Source: Candidatus Staskawiczbacteria bacterium (GTDB lineage: Bacteria > Patescibacteriota > Minisyncoccia > Minisyncoccales > Staskawiczbacteraceae). Taken from it: DNA of 6,912 bases. The stretch is taken from positions 1 through 6,912 of the forward strand of contig CAIWKF010000008.1 of assembly GCA_903913175.1 (NCBI GenBank), in the 5' to 3' direction. The notes below the pieces were generated by a model that worked only from the letters and a program-made list of their open reading frames with translations, did not search any database and had not been told where the DNA came from. This document shows positions 1 through 6,910 of the stretch, piece by piece. How positions within the stretch are numbered: the first letter of the stretch is position 1; each line of letters begins with the position of its first letter. The translations under genes and the position numbers were made by a program.

Positions 1-1471
1 CATTTCCTGAAAAACTATACATGACCAATTCATCTTGCGCCAGCCACAGTTCCTTGTTGTGATCACATTGTGATTCCATGCAATACTGCACACTTTTGGT
101 TTGATATCCCAAAGTAGAAAGCGGAAAACCAGGAGGTGGAGCATATAAAAGATTGCCGTCATAATTAGAATATGTATTTTTATAACCAGAAATGGTGTTC
201 CCAAAACTATTAACCCATGTCCATGTCCATTGACTAAAGGTCATAATTGAACCATAAATTGTGATATTTTCCTTAATATTTCCAGGATAATAAAAAAATT
301 GGCAACCACCGCTTTGAGAAATCATTGCAGCATCAATTTCTAAATTGTTTGGTGCCGCATAAGTAACAACTATATCGTTTTGCGAAATTAATCCCAAAAC
401 ATCTGACCCGTCTTTTGCTGTATAAACAATATTATTTGGTATATAAATTGTTGGAATATCACTTATTTCTGGAAGTTTAGAAGATGCAATTGTTGCCCTT
501 CCTTTAACTACTCCTTCTACCCATACCCTATCCTCTATATAAATTATGCCATTTGTGGGCATATTTTTAACAAATTGAAGTGTTCTTAAATCATAGTCAG
601 TGCCCTCATTATGGGCATCTCTATCAACATCTATACCAACAGGATTATCATGGAGGGTGTTTACTTTATATATATTTATTGTTGCATTACTATTAAAAAC
701 TAAAGAATAACCCTCAGCATTTGATGGTGGCAAATATATTCCTGCTGTTTGCGAAATAGACTTCATTGATGACAGATTTGAGGTTAGAGCTGAAAAATCA
801 ACTGCAGGAATGGGAAACTGCCAAAAATTTTTAGTATATTGGCTAGCAGAACCCCAAACTCCATTTTTTGTAGTTGGGCACGGAGATCCTTGTGATGACG
901 GGCAAGTGTAAGTTGACTTAGCAGAGCCTATTGGAGCATTACCATATCCATCAAATCTAATTCCATTATTTGACTGCATTTCTCCAGAAACAGATTCATC
1001 TTCTCCTATCCAAATTACATCATTACTTAAAAAGGAATATTTAGCCAAAGAAGGCACGCCATATCTTACAGTAATAGTTCTTTTAATGGAAGGGTTTACA
1101 TTTGTCCACCCAGTTGATTTTATGGTTATTACAGTTGACCCAACTAATGGAGGGGTAATTTCTAAACTAAATTTACCAACCAGATCTTGAGTGTCAAAAT
1201 CTTTATAATCGTGAATATATGGACCGTCTTCTGCTGTGCCATCTTTATAATCATTTGGATAATGAGCCAACCTCCATTGATAATAATTTATTCCAGCTTC
1301 AGCAACTTGTAGCGCCTCCTCTTTAATAACTTTAGTTTTTAATAATTTAATTTGACCAGCTACCAAACTTAAAATTGGAACCATAACAATGGAAAAAATA
1401 AAAATTATTACAATTATGTAAACTAACATTCCGCCTTTTTGATTCTTATTATTTTTTATAAACTTGTTCAT
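1..1471 (-). CDS. PilX/GspK-like minor pilin, 3' end cut by window edge
   Basis: The frame is open from ATG at 1471 to the left edge, giving 490 residues with no stop or frameshift; the C-terminus lies outside. A short basic N-terminus ends in QKGG (11-14), followed by a hydrophobic helix at about 15-36. This looks like a prepilin-peptidase site, but mature position 5 is Ile (I19), not Glu, as in GspK-type tip pilins. The motif AEAGINYY (57-64), just after the helix, is typical of PilX-like proteins. The rest is beta-rich and probably extracellular, with a run at about 311-388 (VWVEGVVKGRATIAS, then VLGLISQNDI) that looks like stacked short strands. Cysteines are C190, C198, C390, C464 and C469. 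There is a Trp-rich WTWTW at 415-419 and a PPP motif near 445. The start shares one base with the stop of the upstream pseudopilin (TAATG), implying coupled translation. Assignment to a minor-pilin role is inferred from the N-terminus and gene order. Confidence 0.8.
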   Translation of the reverse strand, partial: MNKFIKNNKNQKGGMLVYIIVIIFIFSIVMVPILSLVAGQIKLLKTKVIKEEALQVAEAGINYYQWRLAHYPNDYKDGTAEDGPYIHDYKDFDTQDLVGKFSLEITPPLVGSTVITIKSTGWTNVNPSIKRTITVRYGVPSLAKYSFLSNDVIWIGEDESVSGEMQSNNGIRFDGYGNAPIGSAKSTYTCPSSQGSPCPTTKNGVWGSASQYTKNFWQFPIPAVDFSALTSNLSSMKSISQTAGIYLPPSNAEGYSLVFNSNATINIYKVNTLHDNPVGIDVDRDAHNEGTDYDLRTLQFVKNMPTNGIIYIEDRVWVEGVVKGRATIASSKLPEISDIPTIYIPNNIVYTAKDGSDVLGLISQNDIVVTYAAPNNLEIDAAMISQSGGCQFFYYPGNIKENITIYGSIMTFSQWTWTWVNSFGNTISGYKNTYSNYDGNLLYAPPPGFPLSTLGYQTKSVQYCMESQCDHNKELWLAQDELVMYSFSGN

Positions 1472-2121
1472 TAATTTCCTAAATTATTTTTTAAATTTCT
1501 AATAGTAGCCCCAGAGCTTACTGTAAAATTACTAGTACTATCTTTGGTAACTTGTTTTAAAACTATCAAGTTTATTCTAACAAATTTAATTTGATTTATA
1601 TTAACTGGTTGAGTTAAGGGTTCAGTAGAACCATTATAATTTCCATCATAATAATAAAATAAAGGCGTTTGGCCGTTTACCAAATCAATTTGAACTACAG
1701 ATACGCTTTCTGAACTTAAATTATATGTTAAAGGGCTTCCTGTTGGCACAACCACCCCTTTATATAAGGTGCCGTCAGATAACCAATATCTAATTCTATT
1801 AATATTACCCCCGCTAGCACCAGAAGAAGAATAAAAAATTATTTCAGCATTATCTGCCTTACTTAATGAAAAAGAACCAGTATTTCCCATAGAAGCATTC
1901 CTTATCTCATTAGTAAATTTTGAAACTACATTCATAGCATAGTCTACATTAGCAGAAGAAGATATTTGTTCTTGTGAGCCAGTAAAAACAAAACTAGCCA
2001 ATGAAGAAAGATCAAAAATTAAAAGTGAAATAATCGCTATTACTACAAGCACCTCTATTAAAGTAAAGCCTTTTTGTTTAAATAAAAACGATTTTAATTT
2101 TAAATTTTGTACCTTTTTCAT
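1471..2121 (-). CDS. PilW/GspJ-like pseudopilin (prepilin-type N-terminal domain)
   Basis: This is a 216-residue protein with a textbook class III prepilin leader. A basic 18-residue leader ends in KQKG, cleavage is predicted at G18|F19, mature FTLIE has Glu at position 5 (E23), and a hydrophobic helix runs to about residue 47. After prepilin peptidase cleavage and N-methylation it would assemble into a pilus or pseudopilus through the helix. The globular part has alternating short strands, with the motifs RYWLSDGTLYKG (110-121) and PLFYYYDGNYNG (153-164). These are typical of PilW/GspJ-type minor pilins, in which a residue pair is printed as 'structure X reads Y'. No cysteine is present. The start follows the stop of the large pilin by 14 nt with no clear Shine-Dalgarno site. 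Its stop overlaps the next start. Family membership as a pseudopilin is firm; the W/J subtype is inferred from the motifs and from its position between a V/I-like and an X/K-like gene. Confidence 0.85.
   Translation of the reverse strand: MKKVQNLKLKSFLFKQKGFTLIEVLVVIAIISLLIFDLSSLASFVFTGSQEQISSSANVDYAMNVVSKFTNEIRNASMGNTGSFSLSKADNAEIIFYSSSGASGGNINRIRYWLSDGTLYKGVVVPTGSPLTYNLSSESVSVVQIDLVNGQTPLFYYYDGNYNGSTEPLTQPVNINQIKFVRINLIVLKQVTKDSTSNFTVSSGATIRNLKNNLGN
1477..1480 (-). promoter_or_regulatory. Shine-Dalgarno (AGGA) for the PilX-like gene
   Basis: AGGA on the minus strand lies 5 nt before the ATG at 1471, inside the last codons (Leu-Gly-Asn-stop) of the upstream pseudopilin gene. It supports the chosen start and the TAATG coupling. 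It is the only clear Shine-Dalgarno-like site at the four junctions; the others are preceded only by A-rich sequence. Confidence 0.55.
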
Positions 2122-2135
2122 TATAATTGCTTTTT

Positions 2136-5100
2136 TTAACGACCTAATAATATAGATAAAATATTATTTGTCTGAATATTTAAATCTGGAATTATTTTTG
2201 TTTGATACCCCGGCATACTAACTATGGTTATATATCTATTAGAGGAATTTAAATTAGAAAACATTACTTGTCCTGGCGTAAAACATCCTGATACATAATT
2301 AATATTTATGCTAGTTAAAACTGGCGTTTTATAACTATCTGTAGTTGAAAGAAAGGCTTTATACCTAATATATCTTTTATTATTATTTAAAGAATTAATT
2401 GTTGTCCCTGAAACTTCATAATAAGTATTACTAGTTCCATCTGGGCCATAATAGTCCCAAGTAATATTATCATTATTTGTCGCAAGCTGAAATTTTAAGT
2501 TTGTAGATGCATCTTGAGAAGCTGGATCAAAAGTTAAAGTTGTATAAAAAGTTTGATCTGTTTTTGTATCAAAAGTTGAAGATGTTAATACCCCGGAATT
2601 TACATAAACCTCTCCCATTTTTTTTAATCTTAGGGCAGTTGGAATAATATCAACGCTTATACCTCCATCGTCAAAAAAATATTTATTTATATCATAAAAG
2701 TTTTCTTGTCCAGAACCAGAAATCCAACTTTGCTGACTTTGAACACTTCCTCCAGTAAATTTTGTAGCTATGTTAGAGAATAAACTAGTATTTAAAATAA
2801 ATTTTGCAGAAATTGTATGATTGGCTATGATATTATTAAATGTATAAGTATTATTTATTCCAACTGAAATGCCATCTACCAATAAATCTGTCATTTCATA
2901 ACCAGTTTTTGTAGTTATAATAAGTGTCTGACTACTACCTTTTTCTACTTGGACCACTCCTGAAAAATTGACAAATCCACCAGTTTCAGCAGAAGTTGTT
3001 ATTGTATAAACTGGCAAAAATACTTCTTGATTTTCAAAAGTTAAATTATTTCCGACATCTAAAATATTATGATATTCAAAATGTATCCAATCAGCAGAAC
3101 GAATTAAATCAGATACTCTAACATCGTCAATCGGTCCTTTAAAGTAATGCCCACCACTTGTTGTGTCTAGACCAATTTTTGTACTTGTTGTTGTTGTTAT
3201 TGAGCTTACTGTTCCCCTTGATACTGCTGTGGCTGAATTTTCTTGTCCGTCAATAAAAATTTTTGCAGCAGTTCCTGTCCACACTCCAGTAATTTGGTGC
3301 CAACCAGAGGTTAAAACAGAAGAATCAATTCCTTTATAATTATTTCTATCTTTATATAAAATAAATCTAGCTTTTTTTGAAGAATTAATGCCCAAATGAT
3401 AACCTTGACCATTTTCTGTGTTTCCATAAATGACATCATCTGTTGAATCTAAAGAAGAATTTACCCATGCAGAAATTGTAAAATTACTATTTGTAGTAAA
3501 AGCTCCAATATTTGTAGTAAAATTTACATAGTCACTTGTTCCATTAAATGTAAGTGCTTTGTTAATTTTTCCTGCTACAGATTTTGTGCTAGTATTTGCA
3601 CTACTTGTGCCGTTATTTACCCCAGTTGAATCTACTACTGTTTTATTACTTGCGCTATCTTCTAAGTGCCATATGCCTTTATAATTTTCATCCCATGTTT
3701 CTGTAATATTTTGCCCATCTTCTGCGCCAGCCTTCCCATAGTAAATATAAATAGATGTTGAATTTTCATAACTAACTATTGGAACTTTTACCCAAAAACT
3801 AGCGGTTACTGCAGAGCCATTCCCACCAGACCATGATTGCCTTTCATAATTTAATATTGAGCTTCCGTCTAAATCAGTAAAACTAATATCATGACCATTA
3901 GCTAGCGCAGAAGACATATTACTATCAGCTACAATATTAACAAGCACTGGGAAATTTTCTAAATTTGAATTTACATTAGCGTTTGATATGGTAATTTTTT
4001 TTCTATACCCAAACCCAGACAACCAACCAGTATTTGAAAAAAAGCTTGCTACAATGCTGTGATTTTCACTGACATTTTCAAAAGTATAATTACTTATAGC
4101 ACCAAAAGAAACGCCATCTATTGCAACATCTTTTATAGAAAATCCTGAGTTTGCAGTTATATTAAATGTTTTATTTGTTCCATTATTTACAGTATTTACG
4201 CCAGGTGAAGAAATTTGCCCATTAGCATTTGCTAAAGAAGTAATTGTAAATGTGTTTGGCAAGCTCATTGCTTGCAATTGAACACTTGCTCCTTCAATTG
4301 GGTTTAAAGTTGTAGAGTCTTTAACAATTGTCAATAAACTATTGGCAGTTTTGTTTCCAACTATTAAGGTAAAGTTTTGTTGAGTTGCTGGTAAAATACT
4401 TACTTGCTGAATTGGATAGCTTCCATAAATCATATAATCGTTCCCATTCAGTTCTGGGGAATAAGTGTCCCATTCAAGGTCTAACAAAGAAATCAACCCA
4501 GAAGAATTTGATGTATAAGAATTATTAAATTTGAAAATATCTGGCGTAGTCCCAATTTTTTTAGACCCAACAATATTTAAACTAACACCAGAAACAACTT
4601 CACAAGACTGATCTAAAGTTTTAAAAGTTAAACTACTTAATTGATCAATACCAAAACTAACCAATGTAACTTGCCCATTTAAAACTGTAGAATCTTCTTT
4701 TATTGGGTTTGGATTTTCTGTTGAAATTGGATAAGTTTGATCTGAAGAATAACCGTTTTTACTTACTTTAATGTGATAACTGCTGACACTAACTGGCAAA
4801 GCCACTTCAATCCATTTGCCATTTTCATCGCTTTTTCTAGTTACATCTATATTTGGACTTAAAGAAGTATTGGTTATTTGTATTGTAGCGTCTGCTACAG
4901 CTTCACCGTTGGCATCAATAACATTTATATAAATTGCACCTCCACTAGCTAAACCTTCAAGGCCTTTTGGAGCTATATTGGTTAAAAAATTACTAGTTTT
5001 ATTTTTCTGCACATTTTCAATATAAAGTTTTATTTGTTTATAATCATTAGGAGCAGGGTCTGTTCCAGCTAATATTGTGCCGTCGGCAGGGTCATCAACA

Positions 5101-5420
5101 TAACTAACTGCATAATAAATATTATATATATTTGTACCAAAAGTAACATTTATAACATTGGGTAAATCTGCCAAGTCTCCATGTGGGTTTCCTTCTAAAG
5201 TTCCAATAGCATTATACGGAAGATTTCTAGCTATTTCTATATATTGCTGAGCCAAAGAAGAAATTTCTGTTTGTTCTCTATAACTTGCAATTTGGCTCAT
5301 GATTAAAATGTAAATTTGTACTACAGCTGTTATTAAAATAACAAAAATTCCAACAGAAACTACAACCTCCATTAAAGTAAAACCCTTTTGTTTTTTTATG
5401 TTTTTAAAACTTTTAAACAT
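2136..5420 (-). CDS. Giant prepilin-type protein with DUF2341 and LamG domains (PilV/GspI-like, putative pilus adhesin)
   Basis: This is a complete 1,094-residue protein, far longer than ordinary PilV/GspI pilins of roughly 120-200 residues. The leader MFKSFKNIKKQKG is predicted to be cut at G13|F14; mature FTLME has Glu at position 5 (E18), and the helix runs to about 41. The pilin head extends to about 150. A carboxypeptidase-regulatory-like beta-sandwich follows at about 161-255 (INVIDANGEAVADATI to KVSKNGYSSD). A second such domain is at about 262-355 and a shorter third starts near 361. InlB-like repeats lie at 411-460 and 825-874. Between them are DUF2341 at about 468-585 (YRKKITISN, NFPVLVNI, DISFTDLDGSSILNYE, IYIYYG) and LamG at about 590-786 (ALTFNGTSDYVNF, FTISAWVN, GWHQITGVW, IDDVRVSD). 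A beta-rich tail at about 880-1094 completes it. The only cysteines seen are C273 and C1046. I infer a pilus-borne surface adhesin; the ligand is unknown. The gene sits 9 nt after the methyltransferase. Confidence 0.85.
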   Translation of the reverse strand: MFKSFKNIKKQKGFTLMEVVVSVGIFVILITAVVQIYILIMSQIASYREQTEISSLAQQYIEIARNLPYNAIGTLEGNPHGDLADLPNVINVTFGTNIYNIYYAVSYVDDPADGTILAGTDPAPNDYKQIKLYIENVQKNKTSNFLTNIAPKGLEGLASGGAIYINVIDANGEAVADATIQITNTSLSPNIDVTRKSDENGKWIEVALPVSVSSYHIKVSKNGYSSDQTYPISTENPNPIKEDSTVLNGQVTLVSFGIDQLSSLTFKTLDQSCEVVSGVSLNIVGSKKIGTTPDIFKFNNSYTSNSSGLISLLDLEWDTYSPELNGNDYMIYGSYPIQQVSILPATQQNFTLIVGNKTANSLLTIVKDSTTLNPIEGASVQLQAMSLPNTFTITSLANANGQISSPGVNTVNNGTNKTFNITANSGFSIKDVAIDGVSFGAISNYTFENVSENHSIVASFFSNTGWLSGFGYRKKITISNANVNSNLENFPVLVNIVADSNMSSALANGHDISFTDLDGSSILNYERQSWSGGNGSAVTASFWVKVPIVSYENSTSIYIYYGKAGAEDGQNITETWDENYKGIWHLEDSASNKTVVDSTGVNNGTSSANTSTKSVAGKINKALTFNGTSDYVNFTTNIGAFTTNSNFTISAWVNSSLDSTDDVIYGNTENGQGYHLGINSSKKARFILYKDRNNYKGIDSSVLTSGWHQITGVWTGTAAKIFIDGQENSATAVSRGTVSSITTTTSTKIGLDTTSGGHYFKGPIDDVRVSDLIRSADWIHFEYHNILDVGNNLTFENQEVFLPVYTITTSAETGGFVNFSGVVQVEKGSSQTLIITTKTGYEMTDLLVDGISVGINNTYTFNNIIANHTISAKFILNTSLFSNIATKFTGGSVQSQQSWISGSGQENFYDINKYFFDDGGISVDIIPTALRLKKMGEVYVNSGVLTSSTFDTKTDQTFYTTLTFDPASQDASTNLKFQLATNNDNITWDYYGPDGTSNTYYEVSGTTINSLNNNKRYIRYKAFLSTTDSYKTPVLTSININYVSGCFTPGQVMFSNLNSSNRYITIVSMPGYQTKIIPDLNIQTNNILSILLGR
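2799..2948 (-). repeat. InlB-like (Flg_new_2-type) protein repeat, copy 2
   Basis: Residues 825-874 of the large pilin, with TGYEMTDLLVDGISVG and NTYTFNNIIANHTISAKF. A few residues before it (805-822) a segment ITTSAETGGFVNFSG fits the start of the same repeat, so this copy looks more complete than copy 1. It lies just after the LamG domain, so the two copies bracket the DUF2341-LamG module. Confidence 0.75.
3063..4019 (-). other. DUF2341 plus LamG module inside the giant pilin
   Basis: Residues about 468-786 of the large pilin. The first half matches DUF2341 by its aromatic-rich strand motifs and the WDENYKGIWHLED segment, which commonly leads into a LamG domain in secreted bacterial proteins. 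The second half is a concanavalin-A-like LamG fold of about 195 residues. Its characteristic motifs are strand ALTFNG, then FTISAWV, then GWHQITGVWTGTAAKIFIDG, and the closing GPIDDVRVSD helix-like turn. LamG domains bind glycans or proteins and often need calcium; no ligand can be read from the sequence. Boundaries are approximate. Confidence 0.8.
4041..4190 (-). repeat. InlB-like (Flg_new_2-type) protein repeat, copy 1
   Basis: Residues 411-460 of the large pilin. The pattern is V-x-x-G-x-x-x-T-x-x-I-T, then SGFSIKDVAIDGVSFG, then NYTFENVSENHSIVASF. This is the usual form of the extracellular 'VDG ... YTF.NV..NH.I.A.F' repeats. It aligns without gaps to copy 2 (2799-2948) with 20 identical residues in 50 by hand count, and it sits just before the DUF2341 domain. 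Confidence 0.75.
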
Positions 5421-5429
5421 TTATATTTT

Positions 5430-6497
5430 TTAATTACAAACTACATAATGTAAATATTCAATTGTTTTATCTGCTTTAAAATTTCTACTTTCTGACTTAT
5501 CTGCTTTAAAGCGGTTATATTCTTTTGTAAAAAATCCATATTTTCCCCTCAAACTCATTATTTCTCTTATATCATTCGCGCTCATTAGCCCCTCGTTATT
5601 ATAACTTAAAAAAATATATTTTACTTTTGCATTTAAAATTAAATCTTTAAATGAATTTTTAACCTGTGAAGTTGAGCAATAAGATGATTTTTGATTTTGA
5701 TAATCTCGCAGACCTGTTTTTCCATGTATTTTGGGGTTGTCATATTTTGCAATAGTTTCTAACATATGGTAATTTGGCGCATATTGCCTTTGATTATATG
5801 GTGGGTCTAAGTATAAAATATCACCACTAATTTTTTTAGATAACTCATTTATATCCTCATTAAAAACTTGGTGCTCTTGTTCATTAATTATCAGCTCTAC
5901 TGGTTTTAAAACCAAGCTTCTTTGTGCAGTACTCTTCAACTGTTTTAAAAAAGCACCATAAACAGAGGCTGTATTTGCGTATTTATCAATTGATTCAACA
6001 AGCGTGGTAATTAAAAAATAATATTCATTGTCAGAAATTAAATTTTCCTTTTTCCAATTTTCAATCTTTTTTCTAATAGCATCACATCTCATTCCATTTT
6101 CATCAGAAAAATATTGCCTCTCTATTTTTTTATTTTTTGTTCCGCCAACACAATAATTACTATAGACAAATCCTTTCTCCCCCTTTAACTCATTTAATAA
6201 TTTACACACAAAGTCTTTCCTGTCTTTAATCTCAACGTTTTTTAATTCTGGAATTTTCTTTATCAACTTTAAAAATTTTAATTCCTTATGATTCCCAATA
6301 TAATGTCTATTCAAAACATAACTGTAATATTGAATATCATTAGCAATAATTTTATATCCTTTCTTTTTAAAATAACTTCCAACAATTCCTGTCCCAGCAA
6401 ATAAATCACAAAAAACCTTACAATTTTTATCTGCAACTTTATTTATTGATTCTTCCAAAAATTCTAATAACGATAATTTTGATCCTATGTAGTTCAT
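5430..6497 (-). CDS. DNA adenine-N6 methyltransferase, D12 class (FokI-methylase-like)
   Basis: This 355-residue enzyme would transfer a methyl group from S-adenosylmethionine to adenine N6 in a specific DNA site. Motif X is at the N-terminus (NYIGSK, 2-7). Motif I is FCDLFAGTGIVG (29-40), the AdoMet-binding loop, with IIANDIQYYSY (50-60) in the motif II position. The catalytic motif IV is DPPY (231-234) in the context ILYLDPPYNQRQYAPNYH. The order X-I-target recognition-IV is that of alpha-group (D12/Dam-like) enzymes. The NQRQY, NYHxLETIAxYD and GKTGLR stretch (235-263) recalls the M.FokI group specifically. The region between about 85 and 220 probably holds target recognition; the recognised site cannot be read. 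All key motifs are intact, so it is probably active. Its start overlaps the stop of the upstream ORF by 4 nt (ATGA). No restriction enzyme is recognisable beside it, so it may be an orphan or the partner of the upstream gene. The last 30 residues hold a duplicated FKADK. Confidence 0.93.
   Translation of the reverse strand: MNYIGSKLSLLEFLEESINKVADKNCKVFCDLFAGTGIVGSYFKKKGYKIIANDIQYYSYVLNRHYIGNHKELKFLKLIKKIPELKNVEIKDRKDFVCKLLNELKGEKGFVYSNYCVGGTKNKKIERQYFSDENGMRCDAIRKKIENWKKENLISDNEYYFLITTLVESIDKYANTASVYGAFLKQLKSTAQRSLVLKPVELIINEQEHQVFNEDINELSKKISGDILYLDPPYNQRQYAPNYHMLETIAKYDNPKIHGKTGLRDYQNQKSSYCSTSQVKNSFKDLILNAKVKYIFLSYNNEGLMSANDIREIMSLRGKYGFFTKEYNRFKADKSESRNFKADKTIEYLHYVVCN
5433..5461 (-). promoter_or_regulatory. 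Possible sigma-70-type promoter for the pilin genes
   Basis: On the minus strand TTGAAT (5456-5461) is followed after exactly 17 nt by TGTAAT (5433-5438), 4/6 and 5/6 matches to the -35 and -10 consensus. It lies in the final codons of the methyltransferase gene, about 13 nt before the large pilin's ATG. Transcripts from it would have a very short leader or none, which fits the absence of a Shine-Dalgarno site there. In DNA this AT-rich such matches arise by chance, so this is weak. Confidence 0.25.
5467..5510 (-). repeat. 14-bp perfect direct repeat at 30-bp spacing in methyltransferase 3' end
   Basis: TTTAAAGCAGATAA (minus strand) occurs at 5497-5510 and again at 5467-5480, in the same reading frame. 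It encodes FKADK at residues 330-334 and 340-344. The codons are identical in both copies. Confidence 0.8.
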
Positions 6498-6910
6498 TCT
6501 TTATTTTCAGCTGTTTTAAATAATAAAGAGTCAACCTCTAATCTGCTTAAATAATGCCCTAACCCCAATATCTCTTCTTGTTTTTTTGCATTATTGATTA
6601 TTTTATTTAATTTAATATAAGCTTTATCATATTCTTTCTCAATATCTATCTTACTATTCTCAAAATCTTTAATTTGGATATCAAAATTTTTAATAAAACT
6701 ACTTAGATTATTACGCCATATAATATTGGCTATATGTAACGCCCCAAAATATTTTAGCTCGTCTCCATTTAATTTATTTTTTTTAGATTCTCCATCACAA
6801 TAATCAAAAATTAAATATGCTAATAAAAGCTTTTTTGGATCATTTTCGAATATTTCTTTATAATATTTTTCTTTATTAAAAAAATTATCTTCAATATTTT
6901 TCCTAGCCAA
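6494..6910 (-). CDS. Unrecognised protein upstream of the methyltransferase, 5' end uncertain
   Basis: This reads as 138 residues from a TTG at 6910 (TTG GCT AGG, giving MARKNIEDNF). The frame remains open to the window edge 2 nt further, so the true start may lie outside and the protein may be longer. I do not recognise a family. It is hydrophilic, rich in Lys, Glu, Asn and Ile, and largely helical in appearance. There is no signal peptide or membrane segment. A hydrophobic patch LLLAYLIFDYCDG lies at 28-40, an aromatic-rich segment KYFGALHIANIIWRNN at 53-68, and a charged, possibly coiled helix at about 87-116. No PD-(D/E)xK, HNH or GIY-YIG nuclease motif is visible. The 4-nt ATGA overlap with the methyltransferase implies translational coupling, so a partner role (restriction, specificity or protection) is possible but only inferred. 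It is the most AT-rich gene here, at about 21% G+C by hand count of 360 bases. Confidence 0.7.
   Translation of the reverse strand: MARKNIEDNFFNKEKYYKEIFENDPKKLLLAYLIFDYCDGESKKNKLNGDELKYFGALHIANIIWRNNLSSFIKNFDIQIKDFENSKIDIEKEYDKAYIKLNKIINNAKKQEEILGLGHYLSRLEVDSLLFKTAENKE

Noticed and set aside
1471..2121. Major pilin (PilA) or PulG-type major pseudopilin
   Set aside because: Length of 216 residues, W/J-like motifs and position between V/I- and X/K-like genes fit a minor pilin better.
2122..2135. Terminator or promoter between the large pilin and the PilW-like gene
   Set aside because: Only 14 nt of mostly A/T sequence with no inverted repeat; best read as a plain operon spacer.
2136..2300. 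Sortase (LPxTG) or autotransporter anchor at the C-terminus of the giant pilin
   Set aside because: The end NILSILLGR has no LPxTG-like motif, no long hydrophobic stretch and no beta-barrel signature; anchoring is by the N-terminal pilin helix.
5467..5510. The 14-bp direct repeat as a transposon target-site duplication
   Set aside because: Only 16 bases separate the copies, with nothing mobile between them, and the reading frame continues through both.
6494..6910. Restriction endonuclease paired with the methyltransferase
   Set aside because: No PD-(D/E)xK, HNH, GIY-YIG or phospholipase-D motif could be found in the visible residues, so I did not name it as a nuclease.
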